The translations under genes were made by a program, and so were the position numbers. A DNA stretch of 64,000 nt from contig NZ_LT629734.1 of NCBI RefSeq assembly GCF_900104705.1, positions 2,709,211 through 2,773,210 on the forward strand. Direction: 5' to 3'. Positions 44,974 to 54,147 of the stretch are shown here, in pieces (positions within the stretch are counted from its first letter, which is position 1; each line of letters starts with the position of its first letter). Source of the stretch: Agrococcus carbonis (GTDB taxonomy: Bacteria; Actinomycetota; Actinomycetes; Actinomycetales; Microbacteriaceae). The notes beneath the pieces were generated by a model. It did no database searches. It was not told where the DNA came from and saw nothing but the letters and a program-made list of their open reading frames with translations.

Positions 44974-46350
44974 ATGGCACAGTCTGATGGGCGGGCACTC
45001 GGCGCGCGTTCGCGCTGGAGCAGCCTCCGATTCGGCATGGCCGCGACCGTCGCCGTCGGTGCCATGCTTGCGACGTTGATCGTGCCGGGTGTGCCGCAGG
45101 CCGATGCTGTCGACGAGTACGGCTTCCCGACCTGGGCGGAGGTCGAGGCCGCCCGCGGCAGTGTGAGCGCCAAGAACCAGCAAATCAGCGAGATCCGCGC
45201 CCTCATCGCGCAATTGGAGACTGACGCGGTGGATGCGCAGGCCCTCTCCGACCAGCGCGCTGCCGAGGCGATCGAGGCCCAGCGCGTCTACGACGAGGCC
45301 GTCGCGGTCGCCGAGCGGCTGCAGGGCCAGGCCGACGAGGCCACGGTGAGTGCCGAACAGTCACAGCTCGCTGCTGGCCAGCTCGCTGCGCAGCTCGCGC
45401 GCTCCGGTGGCACGGGCGACATGAGCGCCGAACTCTTCGCCAACCCCGGCTCCGCCGACACCTGGCTCCACCGCCTCGACATGATGGATCGTGCCGCCGG
45501 CACTGCAGACACGCTCTACGAGCAGGCGCAGCAAGATGCCAACGCCGCGCAGGCGCTGCAGGACCAGGCCGCGGTCGCCCGCGACGAGCTCCAGGCGCTC
45601 AAGGTCACCGCTGATGAGGCCTACGCAGTGGCACAGGCTTCGGCGATCGCGGCGCAAGAGGCCGTCGAGGCCCAGCAGGAGCGGCGGGTCGAGCTCGAAG
45701 CGCAGCTCGAGGTGCTGGTCGAGGACCGTGCCGCGACCGAGGACGACTACCAGGCAGGGCAGCGCCACCGCGCGTGGCTAGCCGAGCAGGAGCAGCTGCG
45801 GCTTGAACGTGAGGCGCGTGAGCGCGAGGAGGCCCGCCAACGCGCGCTCGAGGAGCAGCGACGGCTCGCCGAGCAGGCCGCTCAGAACGGTGGCGGGTCC
45901 GGTGGCGGCAGCTCCGTGCCGCCGACTGGCCCGAGCAGCAGCGGCTGGGTTACGCCGCACTACGGCCGCTTCACTTCTGCGTATGGTTGGCGTAACGACC
46001 CGCTCGGACAGCTGGGCCGCAAGTTGCACGCCGGCGTGGATATCGCCGCCGGCTGCGGTACCCCGATCTACGCGGTCGCCGACGGCACCGTCGCGCTGCG
46101 CTCGCGCGACACCTATGGCGCGAACATGCTCTACATCAACCACGGCGGCGGCGTGCAGAGCGAGTACTTCCACATGATCCGCCCCGCGAACGTCTACCCC
46201 GGGCAGCGCGTGAGCGCTGGACAGGTGGTCGCCTACGAGGGCTCGACGGGCTACTCGACAGGCTGTCACCTGCACTTCCAGCTGCGCGTCGGCGGCACGC
46301 TCACCAACCCGGAGTCGTTCTTGAACTCGCGCGGCGTCTCCCTGCGCTGA
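44974..46350 (+). CDS. Secreted coiled-coil M23 peptidase
   Basis: The 458-residue protein has a signal peptide (~20-45, 'GMAATVAVGAMLATLIVPGVPQADA'), a long Ala/Glu/Gln coiled coil (~55-315), a Gly/Ser linker and a C-terminal M23 domain with 'LHAGVDIAAGCGTPI' and 'GCHLHFQL'. The architecture matches EnvC/NlpD-like and actinobacterial division-associated peptidases. It is divergent from the other M23 gene and shares its regulatory gap. Confidence 0.88.
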   Translation: MAQSDGRALGARSRWSSLRFGMAATVAVGAMLATLIVPGVPQADAVDEYGFPTWAEVEAARGSVSAKNQQISEIRALIAQLETDAVDAQALSDQRAAEAIEAQRVYDEAVAVAERLQGQADEATVSAEQSQLAAGQLAAQLARSGGTGDMSAELFANPGSADTWLHRLDMMDRAAGTADTLYEQAQQDANAAQALQDQAAVARDELQALKVTADEAYAVAQASAIAAQEAVEAQQERRVELEAQLEVLVEDRAATEDDYQAGQRHRAWLAEQEQLRLEREAREREEARQRALEEQRRLAEQAAQNGGGSGGGSSVPPTGPSSSGWVTPHYGRFTSAYGWRNDPLGQLGRKLHAGVDIAAGCGTPIYAVADGTVALRSRDTYGANMLYINHGGGVQSEYFHMIRPANVYPGQRVSAGQVVAYEGSTGYSTGCHLHFQLRVGGTLTNPESFLNSRGVSLR

Positions 46351-46465
46351 GATGTAGGCGCTGCGGCCACGTTGGCATGGCTGCCTGACCGGGCTTGGTC
46401 CGTGGCTGCGGCGGGTTCTTCGACAAGTGGGTCGTCTGATGTGCGCGGAGCCGACGAACTCGCGC

Positions 46466-46771
46466 CTAGAGACGATCGCGCATTGCCTCCTCGAGCTGCT
46501 CTTGCGTCGGTGCCCCAGCGAAGCCCTTCTCCGTCGCGTAGATCTGGCACGCCAACCCGCGGACCGGTGTCGCCGGGAACAGATCGGCCTCATTGACCTG
46601 GATCGTGGGAGAGCCTCCAAACCGGTTGCTCGTAGCCTCTGCTTCGGTGCGAATCGTCACCGACTCGACGGGTACGTCGGTGACAGCTAGCGTGTCCAAC
46701 GCCCTGCGCGTACGTGCTTCGGCGTCCGCAGTGTTCGGGCAGTCGTCGAGATGCAGCAGCTGCACTTTCAC
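46466..46771 (-). CDS. Small thioredoxin-fold protein of the metal-resistance operon
   Basis: The 101-residue protein begins 'MKVQLLHLDDCPN', a typical start of small thioredoxin-like proteins found in mercury and cadmium operons. 'GGSPTIQVNEADLFP' provides the cis-Pro region. Only one cysteine sits at the active-site position (DDCPN), so it is not a classical CxxC disulphide enzyme; a second Cys is in 'RGLACQIY'. It is the last gene of the cmtR operon, 4 bp after lspA. Confidence 0.75.
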   Translation of the reverse strand: MKVQLLHLDDCPNTADAEARTRRALDTLAVTDVPVESVTIRTEAEATSNRFGGSPTIQVNEADLFPATPVRGLACQIYATEKGFAGAPTQEQLEEAMRDRL

Positions 46772-46775
46772 GCAG

Positions 46776-47414
46776 TCAAGCCTCCCGCTCGTTCCTCGGG
46801 AATGGCCGCCCTTCGTGGGCGGCGAGCTGAGGGCGGCTCCGGCGTTCCCGCTGCTGCGGGATTCCTGCCTCGTCCGAATTCACGAGAAGCAGGCAGAGCA
46901 GTGCGACCCCGGCGAGGACGAGGATGTCTGCGACGTTCCCGACGAAGAGGTTCCCGTACGCGATGAAGTCCGTGACGTGCCCGTGCCCGAAGGAGGGCGG
47001 GTTCACGAGCCGGTCGACGAGATTGCCGGCCGCACCGCCGAGGATCAGCCCCAGGGTGATGCCCCATCGAGCGCCGCGCAGTCGCGTGGCGAAACCGAGC
47101 GTCACGATAACCGCGATGACGGCGGCGACGGTGAACACCCATGTGGCGCCGGAGCCGATCGAGAACGCGGCTCCGGGGTTGGAGACCAACGACAGGCCCA
47201 ACAGGTCGCCGACGAGCGGGACGCGATGGCCCGGCTGCAACTGGGCCAATGCGAGCGCTTTCGTCCCCTGGTCGAGGATCAGCCCGGCTCCAGCGACGGC
47301 GACGGCGATGCCGAGCGCGCGCGGCGGGGTGGCCCTGGACCTGTCCCGAGCTGGCGGTCCGTCGTGCGCCACGGTTGACTTCGCGGCGCTTGTCCCGTCC
47401 TCTCGCGCGATCAT
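46776..47414 (-). CDS. lspA: Lipoprotein signal peptidase LspA (operon-borne copy)
   Basis: The 212-residue protein has four helices and the conserved LspA motifs: 'LDQGTKALAL', 'NPGAAFSIG', 'GGAAGNLVDRL' (first catalytic Asp) and 'VTDFIAYGN...NVADI' (second Asp). It overlaps the P-type ATPase stop (TAATG). Extra LspA copies are frequent in mobile heavy-metal operons, while a housekeeping copy sits elsewhere. The N-terminal ~35 residues are an unusual hydrophilic extension. Confidence 0.9.
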   Translation of the reverse strand: MIAREDGTSAAKSTVAHDGPPARDRSRATPPRALGIAVAVAGAGLILDQGTKALALAQLQPGHRVPLVGDLLGLSLVSNPGAAFSIGSGATWVFTVAAVIAVIVTLGFATRLRGARWGITLGLILGGAAGNLVDRLVNPPSFGHGHVTDFIAYGNLFVGNVADILVLAGVALLCLLLVNSDEAGIPQQRERRSRPQLAAHEGRPFPRNEREA

Positions 47415-49315
47415 TAGGCCGCCTTCCGTGTGCGCGCGGCGCGGAGCCCGTTGAGGATCACTATGACCTCTGCGATCTCGTGCACCAGGACGACGGCGGC
47501 GAGTCCGAGAACGCCGAAGAGTGCGAGTGGGAGCAGAGCGGCGATGATCAGCAGCGACAGGATGATGTTCTGATTGATGATGTGGCGCCCACGGCGAGCG
47601 TGGTCGAACGCGCGCGGGATGAGGCGCAGGTCGTGGCCGGTGAAGGCGACATCCGCGGACTCGATCGCAGCGTCTGACCCGGTCGCTCCCATCGCGATTC
47701 CGATGTCTGCGGCGGCGAGGGCGGGGGCATCGTTGATGCCGTCGCCGATCATCGCTGTGCTTGCCTTGCGGGACAGCTCGCGGATCGCCGTCGTCTTGTC
47801 TTCGGGGCGGAGCTCGGCGCGTACGTCGTCGATTCCAGCGTGCGCGGCGAGGGCGTGCGCGGTTCGGGCGTTGTCGCCGGTGAGCATGGTCACGCCGACG
47901 GCCTGGCCGGCGAGCGTGCGGACGGCCTCTGGAACTTCGGGGCGCAGCTCGTCGCGGACGCCGATTGCGGCGACCGGCGTCCCGTCGCGGTGGACGATCA
48001 CGACCGTCATGCCCTGCTCCTCCAGTCCAGCGACCCGGCTGGCGAGCGGGCCCGCATTGAGCCAGCGGGGGCTGCCGACGGTGATCCTCGCCCCTTCGAC
48101 GGTGCCTTCGATGCCGTGTCCGGCTTGCTCGGTCACATCGAGCGCCGCGCGGGCTCCGGGCGCTGCGGCGGTGATCGCTGCGGCGAGGGGGTGCGTGCTG
48201 CGCTGCTCCAGCGCGGCCGCCCACTCCAGCGCCTGGTCCTCTGACACGCCGTCGGCGGTGAGGACCGCGGTGACGGCGGGCTCGTTGCGGGTAAGGGTGC
48301 CGGTCTTGTCGACGGCGACGTGGCGGATCGTGCCGAAGCGCTCGAAGGCCGCGCCGGACTTGATGATCACGCCGAACTTGCTGGCAGCACCGATCGCGGC
48401 GACAACCGTGAGCGGTACGGAGATGGCCAGCGCGCACGGGGAAGCGGCGACGAGCACGACGAGGGCGCGGGTGATCCACAGCTCGGGGTCGCCGAGCAGG
48501 GAGCCGAGGAGTGCGACCAGGGCGGCGAGGATCAGCACACCGGGAACCAGCGGGCGGGCGATCCGATCGGCGAGGCGGGCACGGTCGCCCTTCTCGGCCT
48601 GCGCTTGCTCGACCAGTCCCACGATCGTGGTCAGCGAGTTGTCCGTCCCCGCCGCGGTCGTCTCCACCTCGAGCGCACCAGCGGTGTTGATCGCCCCGGC
48701 CGACACGGCGTCGCCGGGCTCGACCTCGACCGGGATCGACTCGCCGGTGATCGCGGAGGCATCCAGGCTGCTGCGTCCCGAGCGGACGATCCCGTCCGTC
48801 GCGATCCGCTCCCCTGGACGGACCAGCAAGATCTGCCCGACGGTCAGGTCCTGCGCCGCGATCTCGGCAGAGGCCCCACCGCGGCGGATGGTCGCGGTGT
48901 CGGGGATGAGCTTCAGCAGTGCCCGCAACCCGCCGCGGGCACGGTCCATCGCCTTGTCCTCCAGCGCCTCCGCGATCGAGTACAGGAACGCCAGCGCTGC
49001 GGCTTCCTCGACGTATCCGAGGATGACCGCGCCGACCGCGCTGATCGTCATCAGAAGCCCGATACCGAGCTTGCCTTTGAGCAGCTTCCGGATCGCGCCG
49101 GGGGTGAACGTCGACGCGCCCAGCAGCAAGCCGATCCAGAACAGCACCAGGGCCGGGATCGTCGCCCCCGACCATTCGCAGAGCAGCCCTGCGAGGAACG
49201 CGAGGCCGGATAAGACTGGGACGAGGATCCCTCGATCCGTCCACCAAGGCCCGTTGTGGTCGTCATCCTCGTCGATTGCGGGCCCATCCACTCGGGACTT
49301 CGTCACGGACCTCAT
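47414..49315 (-). CDS. Heavy-metal P1B-type ATPase (Cd/Zn/Pb exporter)
   Basis: The 633-residue pump has 'DASAITGESIPV' (actuator), the membrane metal motif SPC in 'VLVAASPCALAISVPL', the phosphorylation site in 'VDKTGTLTRNEP', the P1B-specific HP in 'RSTHPLAAAI', and 'IGDGINDAPALAAADIGIAMG'. There is no N-terminal CxxC metal-binding domain; an acidic/His segment (DEDDDHNGPWW) stands in its place. ATG 49315 overlaps the stop of the CmtR-like gene, so sensor and pump are coupled; this indicates Cd/Pb/Zn as substrate. Confidence 0.92.
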   Translation of the reverse strand: MRSVTKSRVDGPAIDEDDDHNGPWWTDRGILVPVLSGLAFLAGLLCEWSGATIPALVLFWIGLLLGASTFTPGAIRKLLKGKLGIGLLMTISAVGAVILGYVEEAAALAFLYSIAEALEDKAMDRARGGLRALLKLIPDTATIRRGGASAEIAAQDLTVGQILLVRPGERIATDGIVRSGRSSLDASAITGESIPVEVEPGDAVSAGAINTAGALEVETTAAGTDNSLTTIVGLVEQAQAEKGDRARLADRIARPLVPGVLILAALVALLGSLLGDPELWITRALVVLVAASPCALAISVPLTVVAAIGAASKFGVIIKSGAAFERFGTIRHVAVDKTGTLTRNEPAVTAVLTADGVSEDQALEWAAALEQRSTHPLAAAITAAAPGARAALDVTEQAGHGIEGTVEGARITVGSPRWLNAGPLASRVAGLEEQGMTVVIVHRDGTPVAAIGVRDELRPEVPEAVRTLAGQAVGVTMLTGDNARTAHALAAHAGIDDVRAELRPEDKTTAIRELSRKASTAMIGDGINDAPALAAADIGIAMGATGSDAAIESADVAFTGHDLRLIPRAFDHARRGRHIINQNIILSLLIIAALLPLALFGVLGLAAVVLVHEIAEVIVILNGLRAARTRKAA

Positions 49316-49668
49316 GCGTCCGCTCGCGCGCAGCAGCCCGGCACGGTGCACGAGGCGTCCACGCACGGCGCTTTTTCATTCACGGCCAGCGTCACGTCCA
49401 CGAGCGAGGTCAGCGCCGCCGCAAGGTGAGGGTCGGTGATCTCGTAGCGGGTCTGCCTGCCCTCGGGCTCGGCGACCACGATGCCGCAGTCGCGCAGACA
49501 CGTCAGGTGGTTCGACACGTTCGACCGCGTCAACTCCAACTGTCGCGAGAGCTCGGCGGGGTAGTTCGGGCCCTCGAGCAGCGCCATCAAAATCCGGGAG
49601 CGCGTCGGATCGGCCATCGCCCGGCCGAGCCGGTTCATGACGCCGAGACGCGGAACAATAGTCAGCAT
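49312..49668 (-). CDS. cmtR: CmtR-like ArsR/SmtB-family Cd/Pb sensor
   Basis: The 118-residue winged-helix repressor starts 'MLTIVPRLGVMNRLGRAMADPTRSRILMALLEG' and has the recognition helix 'LTRSNVSNHLTCLRDCGIV'. The two Cys of TCLRDC match the metal-binding Cys57/Cys61 pair of Mycobacterium CmtR, and further Cys sit near the C-terminus (PCVDASC, PGCC). It should dissociate from its operator on binding Cd or Pb and release the P-type ATPase, lspA and thioredoxin-like genes. A second, truncated copy is at the window end. Confidence 0.9.
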   Translation of the reverse strand: MLTIVPRLGVMNRLGRAMADPTRSRILMALLEGPNYPAELSRQLELTRSNVSNHLTCLRDCGIVVAEPEGRQTRYEITDPHLAAALTSLVDVTLAVNEKAPCVDASCTVPGCCARADA

Positions 49669-49690
49669 GCAATGACTATACAGTTATCGG
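49669..49690 (-). promoter_or_regulatory. Probable cmtR promoter/operator
   Basis: On the minus strand ATAACTGTATAGTCATTGC precedes the cmtR ATG. TATAGT is a good -10 hexamer only about six bases from the start codon, implying a leaderless mRNA. ACTGTATAGT is a near-perfect palindrome (8 of 10 positions) overlapping it, suitable for repressor binding. The same sequence is repeated at 63923-63944 in the other arm. Confidence 0.5.
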
Positions 49691-49856
49691 TGAATTCAGG
49701 TCGCACCTCTTCGGGTCACGCGACGGCAGCGGTGTCGATCCGATCACCGTCGACGTCCTGCCACGTCCACAAACGATGGCGGTGGAAGTGGCCGCGGCGT
49801 GGAGTCGGGTCACGTGTCATCGAGGTCCGCTGTCGCGGCGGCGCGGGCTCTTCTAC

Positions 49857-50639
49857 TCAGGTGATGTCGATGAACACCGGTGCTGAACCTCCGATGTCGA
49901 CACCGGCGATCACGGTGTTGAAGCCTGACCAACCGCCATGTACGGCGCGTCCACCGCCGATGTAGATGCCGATGTGCGCGCGACCCACCCCGCCGTCTGC
50001 GTAGTAGATGACGTCGCCGGGCGAAGCAGCTGACATCGGGATCGTCGGACCGAGATTGAACAGCGAGCTCATTCCCGAGTACGGCAGTCCCGCGGCCCCG
50101 ATTGCGCGGCGCACCATGGCGACGCAGTCCTGGGAGACGCCGACCTGCGCGATTGCGGCATCCGCGATGACGCTGCCGGTGGCTCCGGCTGCAGTCACGG
50201 GCTCCGCCTGCGTGGCGCTCGGAGCTCCGGCACCGTTGCCTGCGGTACCGGTCGCGGCCGCCTGTCCTGCCCGTTCCTGTCGCTCCAGCGCTTCCTCGCG
50301 TTCTAGCGTTTCCTCGCGTTCCAGCGCTGCTTCCAGTTCTGCCCGGATCTGGGAAAGCTCTTCGGCGGTCGTGGCCTGGACATCGAGGCGGTCGTCGCTG
50401 AGGCCGTTGTCGCCGGCGGTCACGACGCCCGACACCGCCTGTGCGTCGATAACCATGTTCGGGAGCGGCTGCCCGGAGCCGGGGTCGGCGGCGAGGGCCG
50501 GCGCCGCGAGAGGTGTTGCGAGGGCAGCGGCGATGGCGATCACGCCGACGCGGCGTACGCCCAGACCGATGGAGGCTCGGGTCATGCGCGGCCCGTTGCG
50601 CGAGTCGGTGGAATTGGTGTTGTGGATCGGGCTTGGCAC
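49857..50639 (-). CDS. Secreted NlpC/P60-type endopeptidase, left copy (intact)
   Basis: The 260-residue protein has a signal peptide ('GVIAIAAALATPLAAPALA', ending ~residue 50), a region with Glu/Arg-rich heptads (LEREETLEREEALERQE) and a C-terminal NlpC/P60-like domain. The catalytic Cys is in 'VSQDCVAMVRRAIG' and the His in 'GRAHIGIYIGGG'. It likely trims peptidoglycan stem peptides. GTG 50639 is chosen for its GGAGAAA site; a longer frame would start inside the MtrA-like boxes. Confidence 0.85.
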   Translation of the reverse strand: MPSPIHNTNSTDSRNGPRMTRASIGLGVRRVGVIAIAAALATPLAAPALAADPGSGQPLPNMVIDAQAVSGVVTAGDNGLSDDRLDVQATTAEELSQIRAELEAALEREETLEREEALERQERAGQAAATGTAGNGAGAPSATQAEPVTAAGATGSVIADAAIAQVGVSQDCVAMVRRAIGAAGLPYSGMSSLFNLGPTIPMSAASPGDVIYYADGGVGRAHIGIYIGGGRAVHGGWSGFNTVIAGVDIGGSAPVFIDIT

Positions 50640-50685
50640 AGGCAGTTTCTCCGTAGGTTCGGGTGCCAGCGGCACAGAAGTCGAC

Positions 50686-50712
50686 GTTACCAATCCGTTA
50701 CCTACCTGTCAC
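50686..50712 (-). promoter_or_regulatory. Triple MtrA-like direct repeat upstream of NlpC/P60 gene, left copy
   Basis: On the minus strand the sequence reads GTGAC-N6-GTAAC-N6-GTAAC (plus-strand positions 50708-50712, 50697-50701, 50686-50690), an exact 11-bp period, so all three elements lie on one helix face. It is the same motif as in the gap between the two M23 genes. It is located ~47 bp upstream of the start codon and close to the divergent resA gene. Confidence 0.6.
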
Positions 50713-50810
50713 CTTCCGCGCAGAGTTGGCGGCGTGCCGCATGCGATAGCTTGCTCGCACCATTCATAGGAGCGACCAGTACGCTCCAAGTGATGCTCAC
50801 CCGGTACTCC

Positions 50811-51470
50811 ATGGCTGGCGCTGCCGAGCGCGCTGATCGATCCCAGCGTGGGTCCAAGCTCTCGACACAGAGCTTCCCTGGCCGCAGCAGCCGCTCCACG
50901 GTCCGTGGTCTCTTGATCCCGGCGGTCACGGTGAGTGCGCTGGTGCTCACCGGCTGCGGCAGCGCAGCAGGTGTCGACGGCCAGGGCGGCGATGCCGGCT
51001 ACATCGCGGGCGACGGTATCGTCACGGAGATCGCGCCGGAAGCGCGCGCCGCTCCCGGATCGTTCACCGGCCCCTTGGCCACCGGCGGCGAGTTCGACTC
51101 CGCAACGCTCGACGGGGTCGCGCTCGTCAACTTCTGGTACGCCGCCTGCCCGCCCTGCCGCGTCGAGGCGCCCGTGCTCGCGGACCTGCACGCCGAGTAT
51201 GGTGACCGAGTCGACTTCATCGGGATCAACGTGCGCGATGGCGCCGCCCAGGCGCTGGCCTTCGAGGAGGAGTTCGGCATCGAATACCCTTCGGTGCTCG
51301 ACGACCAATCCGCTCAGGGCCAGCTTGCGTTCGCAGGCATCGTCGCCCCCAACGCGGTGCCATCGACGATCATCCTCGACGCCGAGGGTCGTGTCGCTGC
51401 GCGCGTCTCCGGTGCCGTCACGGACACCAGCATTCTCGCGACCCTGCTGCAGGAGGAACTGGAGCGATGA
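50811..51470 (+). CDS. resA: ResA/TlpA-like thioredoxin lipoprotein, left copy
   Basis: The 219-residue protein has a long polar n-region, a lipobox in 'VSALVLTGCGS' (~residue 48) and a thioredoxin fold with CPPC in 'VNFWYAACPPCRVEAPVL' and cis-Pro in 'NAVPSTIIL'. ResA reduces the haem-binding cysteines of apocytochrome c outside the membrane. An in-frame ATG at 50793 adds six residues, but that frame depends on one G absent in the other arm. Its stop overlaps the ccdA start. Confidence 0.88.
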   Translation: MAGAAERADRSQRGSKLSTQSFPGRSSRSTVRGLLIPAVTVSALVLTGCGSAAGVDGQGGDAGYIAGDGIVTEIAPEARAAPGSFTGPLATGGEFDSATLDGVALVNFWYAACPPCRVEAPVLADLHAEYGDRVDFIGINVRDGAAQALAFEEEFGIEYPSVLDDQSAQGQLAFAGIVAPNAVPSTIILDAEGRVAARVSGAVTDTSILATLLQEELER

Positions 51471-52228
51471 GCCGGCTGCTCGTGCTGAGCGGTGCCCTGG
51501 ACCCAGGCGGGGCCGTGCTCAGCGGGCAACTGCTGCTCTCCGTCCCGATCGCGCTGCTTGCGGGCATCGTCTCCTTCGCGAGTCCCTGCATCCTGCCGCT
51601 GGTCCCGGGTTATCTGGGCCTGATGGGATCGCTGGTCGGGGAGGAGGGCGGCCGTGCCAGGCTCATCACCGGCGTGGCGCTCTTCGTCGGCGGCTTGACC
51701 GCCGTGTTCGTGCTCGGCACCGCCCTCGTCGGCACCATCAGCTCGTTCCTGCTCGTTTGGTCCGCGGTGCTCGTGCGCGTTCTCGGCGTGCTGCTGATCC
51801 TGCTGGGGATGGTGTTCGTCGGGCAGTTCCGGGTCCTCCAACGCGTATGGAAGCCGCCGCAACTGAAGGGCGGCGGAATGTGGACAGCGCCAATTGTGGG
51901 GATCATCTTCGCGCTCGGCTGGACCCCGTGCTCGGGCCCGACCCTAGCCGCCATCAGCGCTCTCACCGTCACCACCGGTAGCGCCTGGCAAGGCGCCCTC
52001 CTCGGCTTCGCCTACGCCCTGGGGCTGGGCATACCGTTCCTGCTGCTCGCGATGGGGCTTGGCTGGATGGGCTCGGCGATGGCGTGGATGCGACGGCACA
52101 TCCGGGCAATCAACATCGGCGGAGGTGTCACTCTGATGATCATCGGCCTACTGATGGTGACCGGTGTCTGGGACGCGATCATGAACGAGATGCAGGGGTG
52201 GATCCCCTCGTATGTCACGATCATCTAG
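51467..52228 (+). CDS. ccdA: CcdA cytochrome c biogenesis thiol-disulphide transporter, left copy (intact)
   Basis: The 253-residue protein has six helices with the two conserved cysteines in 'SFASPCILPLVPGYLG' and 'LGWTPCSGPTLAAI'. CcdA carries reducing equivalents across the membrane to ResA. ATGA overlap with resA upstream; resB starts 17 bases before its stop. This is the reference copy, because the right-arm version has two indels. Confidence 0.92.
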   Translation: MSRLLVLSGALDPGGAVLSGQLLLSVPIALLAGIVSFASPCILPLVPGYLGLMGSLVGEEGGRARLITGVALFVGGLTAVFVLGTALVGTISSFLLVWSAVLVRVLGVLLILLGMVFVGQFRVLQRVWKPPQLKGGGMWTAPIVGIIFALGWTPCSGPTLAAISALTVTTGSAWQGALLGFAYALGLGIPFLLLAMGLGWMGSAMAWMRRHIRAINIGGGVTLMIIGLLMVTGVWDAIMNEMQGWIPSYVTII

Positions 52229-53825
52229 CCGCGATCACGCGGCCGCCACCGACCCGCTGCGCCCGGTCGACCACGTCGATGAGCCAGAGCGCGACGAGCT
52301 CGCCTTCGGTAGCGGGCCGAAGCTCGGCGTCCTCGGCTGGCTGCGGTTCATGTGGCGGCAGCTCACCTCGATGCGCACCGCGATCGTGCTGCTGCTGCTG
52401 CTCGCCGTGGCAGCGATTCCTGGCAGCCTCGTGCCGCAGCGCTCGAGCGACCCGAACGGCGTCATCCAGGTGCGCGCCGACAACCCGAGCTCGTCTGGTT
52501 CTACGACGCGCTCTCGTTGCACGACGTCTACTCGAGCCCGTGGTTCTCGGCCATCTACATCCTGCTGTTCACCTCCTTGGTCGGCTGCGTCATCCCGCGC
52601 CTCATGCACCACTGGAAGGCCATGCGCGCGCTGCCGCCGCGCACGCCCGCCCGCCTGTCTCGCCTCGTCGGCTTCCAGACCGTGGCGGGCGACGCATCCG
52701 ACCTCGACCGTGCGGATGGGGTGCTCAAGAAGCTCGGGTACCGCACGACGCGCTACGGCGACTCGGTCTCTGCCGAGCGCGGCTACCTGCGCGAGACGGG
52801 CAACCTGCTGTTCCACATCGCGATGCTCGCGCTGATCCTGGTGGTGGGGCTCGGCTCGGGCTTCGGCTACAACGGCCAGCGGCTGCTGGTGGAGGGCGCG
52901 GGTTCGCGAACACGCTCTCGAGCTACGACACGTTCACGGAAGGGCAGTGGTTCGACGACGCGACCCTGCCGCCGTTCGCGGTGCAGCTCGATGACCTCGA
53001 TGTCGTCTACGAGACGAGGAATCCGAACGCCGTGGGCGCGCCGCTCGATTTCACGGCACACGTGTCGGTCACTGAGGGCGGGGAGGCGCGCGACGCGCAG
53101 ATCAAGGTGAACGAGCCGTGGACGTCGCGGGCGCTGACCTCTACCTGATCTCCAACGGCTATGCACCGCGCATCTCGGTGCGCGATGCCGAGGGTGAGCT
53201 CGTCTACGACGAGTACACCCCATTCCTGGCGCAGGACGACCTGATGACGAGCTGGGCGTGATGAAGTTGCCGGACGGCCTGGAGGAGCAGCTGGGGCTGC
53301 GTGGCTTCTTCTACCCGACCGCCGTGGAGCTCGACACCGGTGCGCTCGCGTCCGCGTACCAGACATCGCCAACCCCGTGCTGTCGCTGCAGGCGTTTTAC
53401 GGGCGACCTTGGGCTCGACGCGGGCATCCCGCGCTCGGTGTACGCGCTGGAGACCGACGAGATGACGCAGATCGCGGGTGGGGAGTCGGGCACCGATGCG
53501 CTGACGATCGCGCCGGGGCAGACGGTGGACATCCCCGGTGGGCTCGGCACGATCACGTTCGAGGATGTGCGGCGCTACGGCGTGATTGAAGTGCACGTCG
53601 ACCACACGCAGACGCCGGTGCTCTGGATTACGGTGGTGCTGTTCCTCTCCATGCTGGGTTCGCTGCTCATCCCGCGCCGCCGCATGTGGGTGAAGGCTGC
53701 GGAAGGGCGGCTCGAGCTCGCTGGGCTCGCGCGCGCGAGGACCCGACGCTCGAGCGGGCGGTCGAAGACCTCGCAAGACGCATTGGGGCGACGCTGTCGC
53801 CGGTGTTGGCCGGAGGATCGACTAA
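52212..53825 (+). pseudogene. resB: ResB cytochrome c biogenesis protein, left copy (multiple frameshifts)
   Basis: ResB (about 535 residues when reconstructed from both arms) holds apocytochrome and haem with CcsA. The start 'MSRSSSRDHAAATDPLRP' is in phase, and the first helices ('MRTAIVLLLLLAVAAIPGSLVPQ') are clear. One-base losses relative to the right arm occur near 52486, 52897, 53119, 53252, 53361, 53731 and 53787, and one gain near 53396. All lie in short runs of C, G or T. The pattern suggests sequence error rather than decay. Confidence 0.85.
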
Positions 53826-54147
53826 CTGTACGAATTGACCGTGGGCGGGCGGGCATCGCCAAAGGTTCCCGGACGACCGCTGTGCACCGGGTCAAGCGCG
53901 AAAGTGCCGCGGTCTCGGGGCCTCTTGAAGCCTTGGAGTCGGAGACTGTTGCGAACCACCAGCGCCGAGGAGACATCGGCCGCAATGCTCGGATTGAGGA
54001 GACGAAGAGGCCTCGAGCTCGGATTGGACGTAGTCCGGCAGCGTCGAGCGATGGGCACGGGGTCAGCACGACTGCTGACGCACTGGCGCGCCGCTCGAGC
54101 GCAGGCTTGGCGGCAGTGCGGTGGCGATCGCTCCCGAGCTGGGCTGT
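53826..54147. other. Gene-free gap between convergent resB and ctaG, left arm
   Basis: About 320 bases hold no frame with recognisable protein, no strong hairpin with T-tract and no repeat. The stretch is conserved in the other arm (59462-59785) apart from one-base indels such as GACCGTGGG versus GACCGGTGGG. Confidence 0.5.

Noticed and set aside
47600..49440. Long Ser/Ala-rich open frame on the plus strand opposite the P-type ATPase
   Set aside because: High GC keeps antisense frames open; the minus strand encodes a complete P-type ATPase with all motifs.
52212..53825. Interpreting the left resB as a genuinely decayed pseudogene
   Set aside because: The mirrored copy reads correctly at each of these positions and the differences are single-base changes in short runs, which fits sequence error better.
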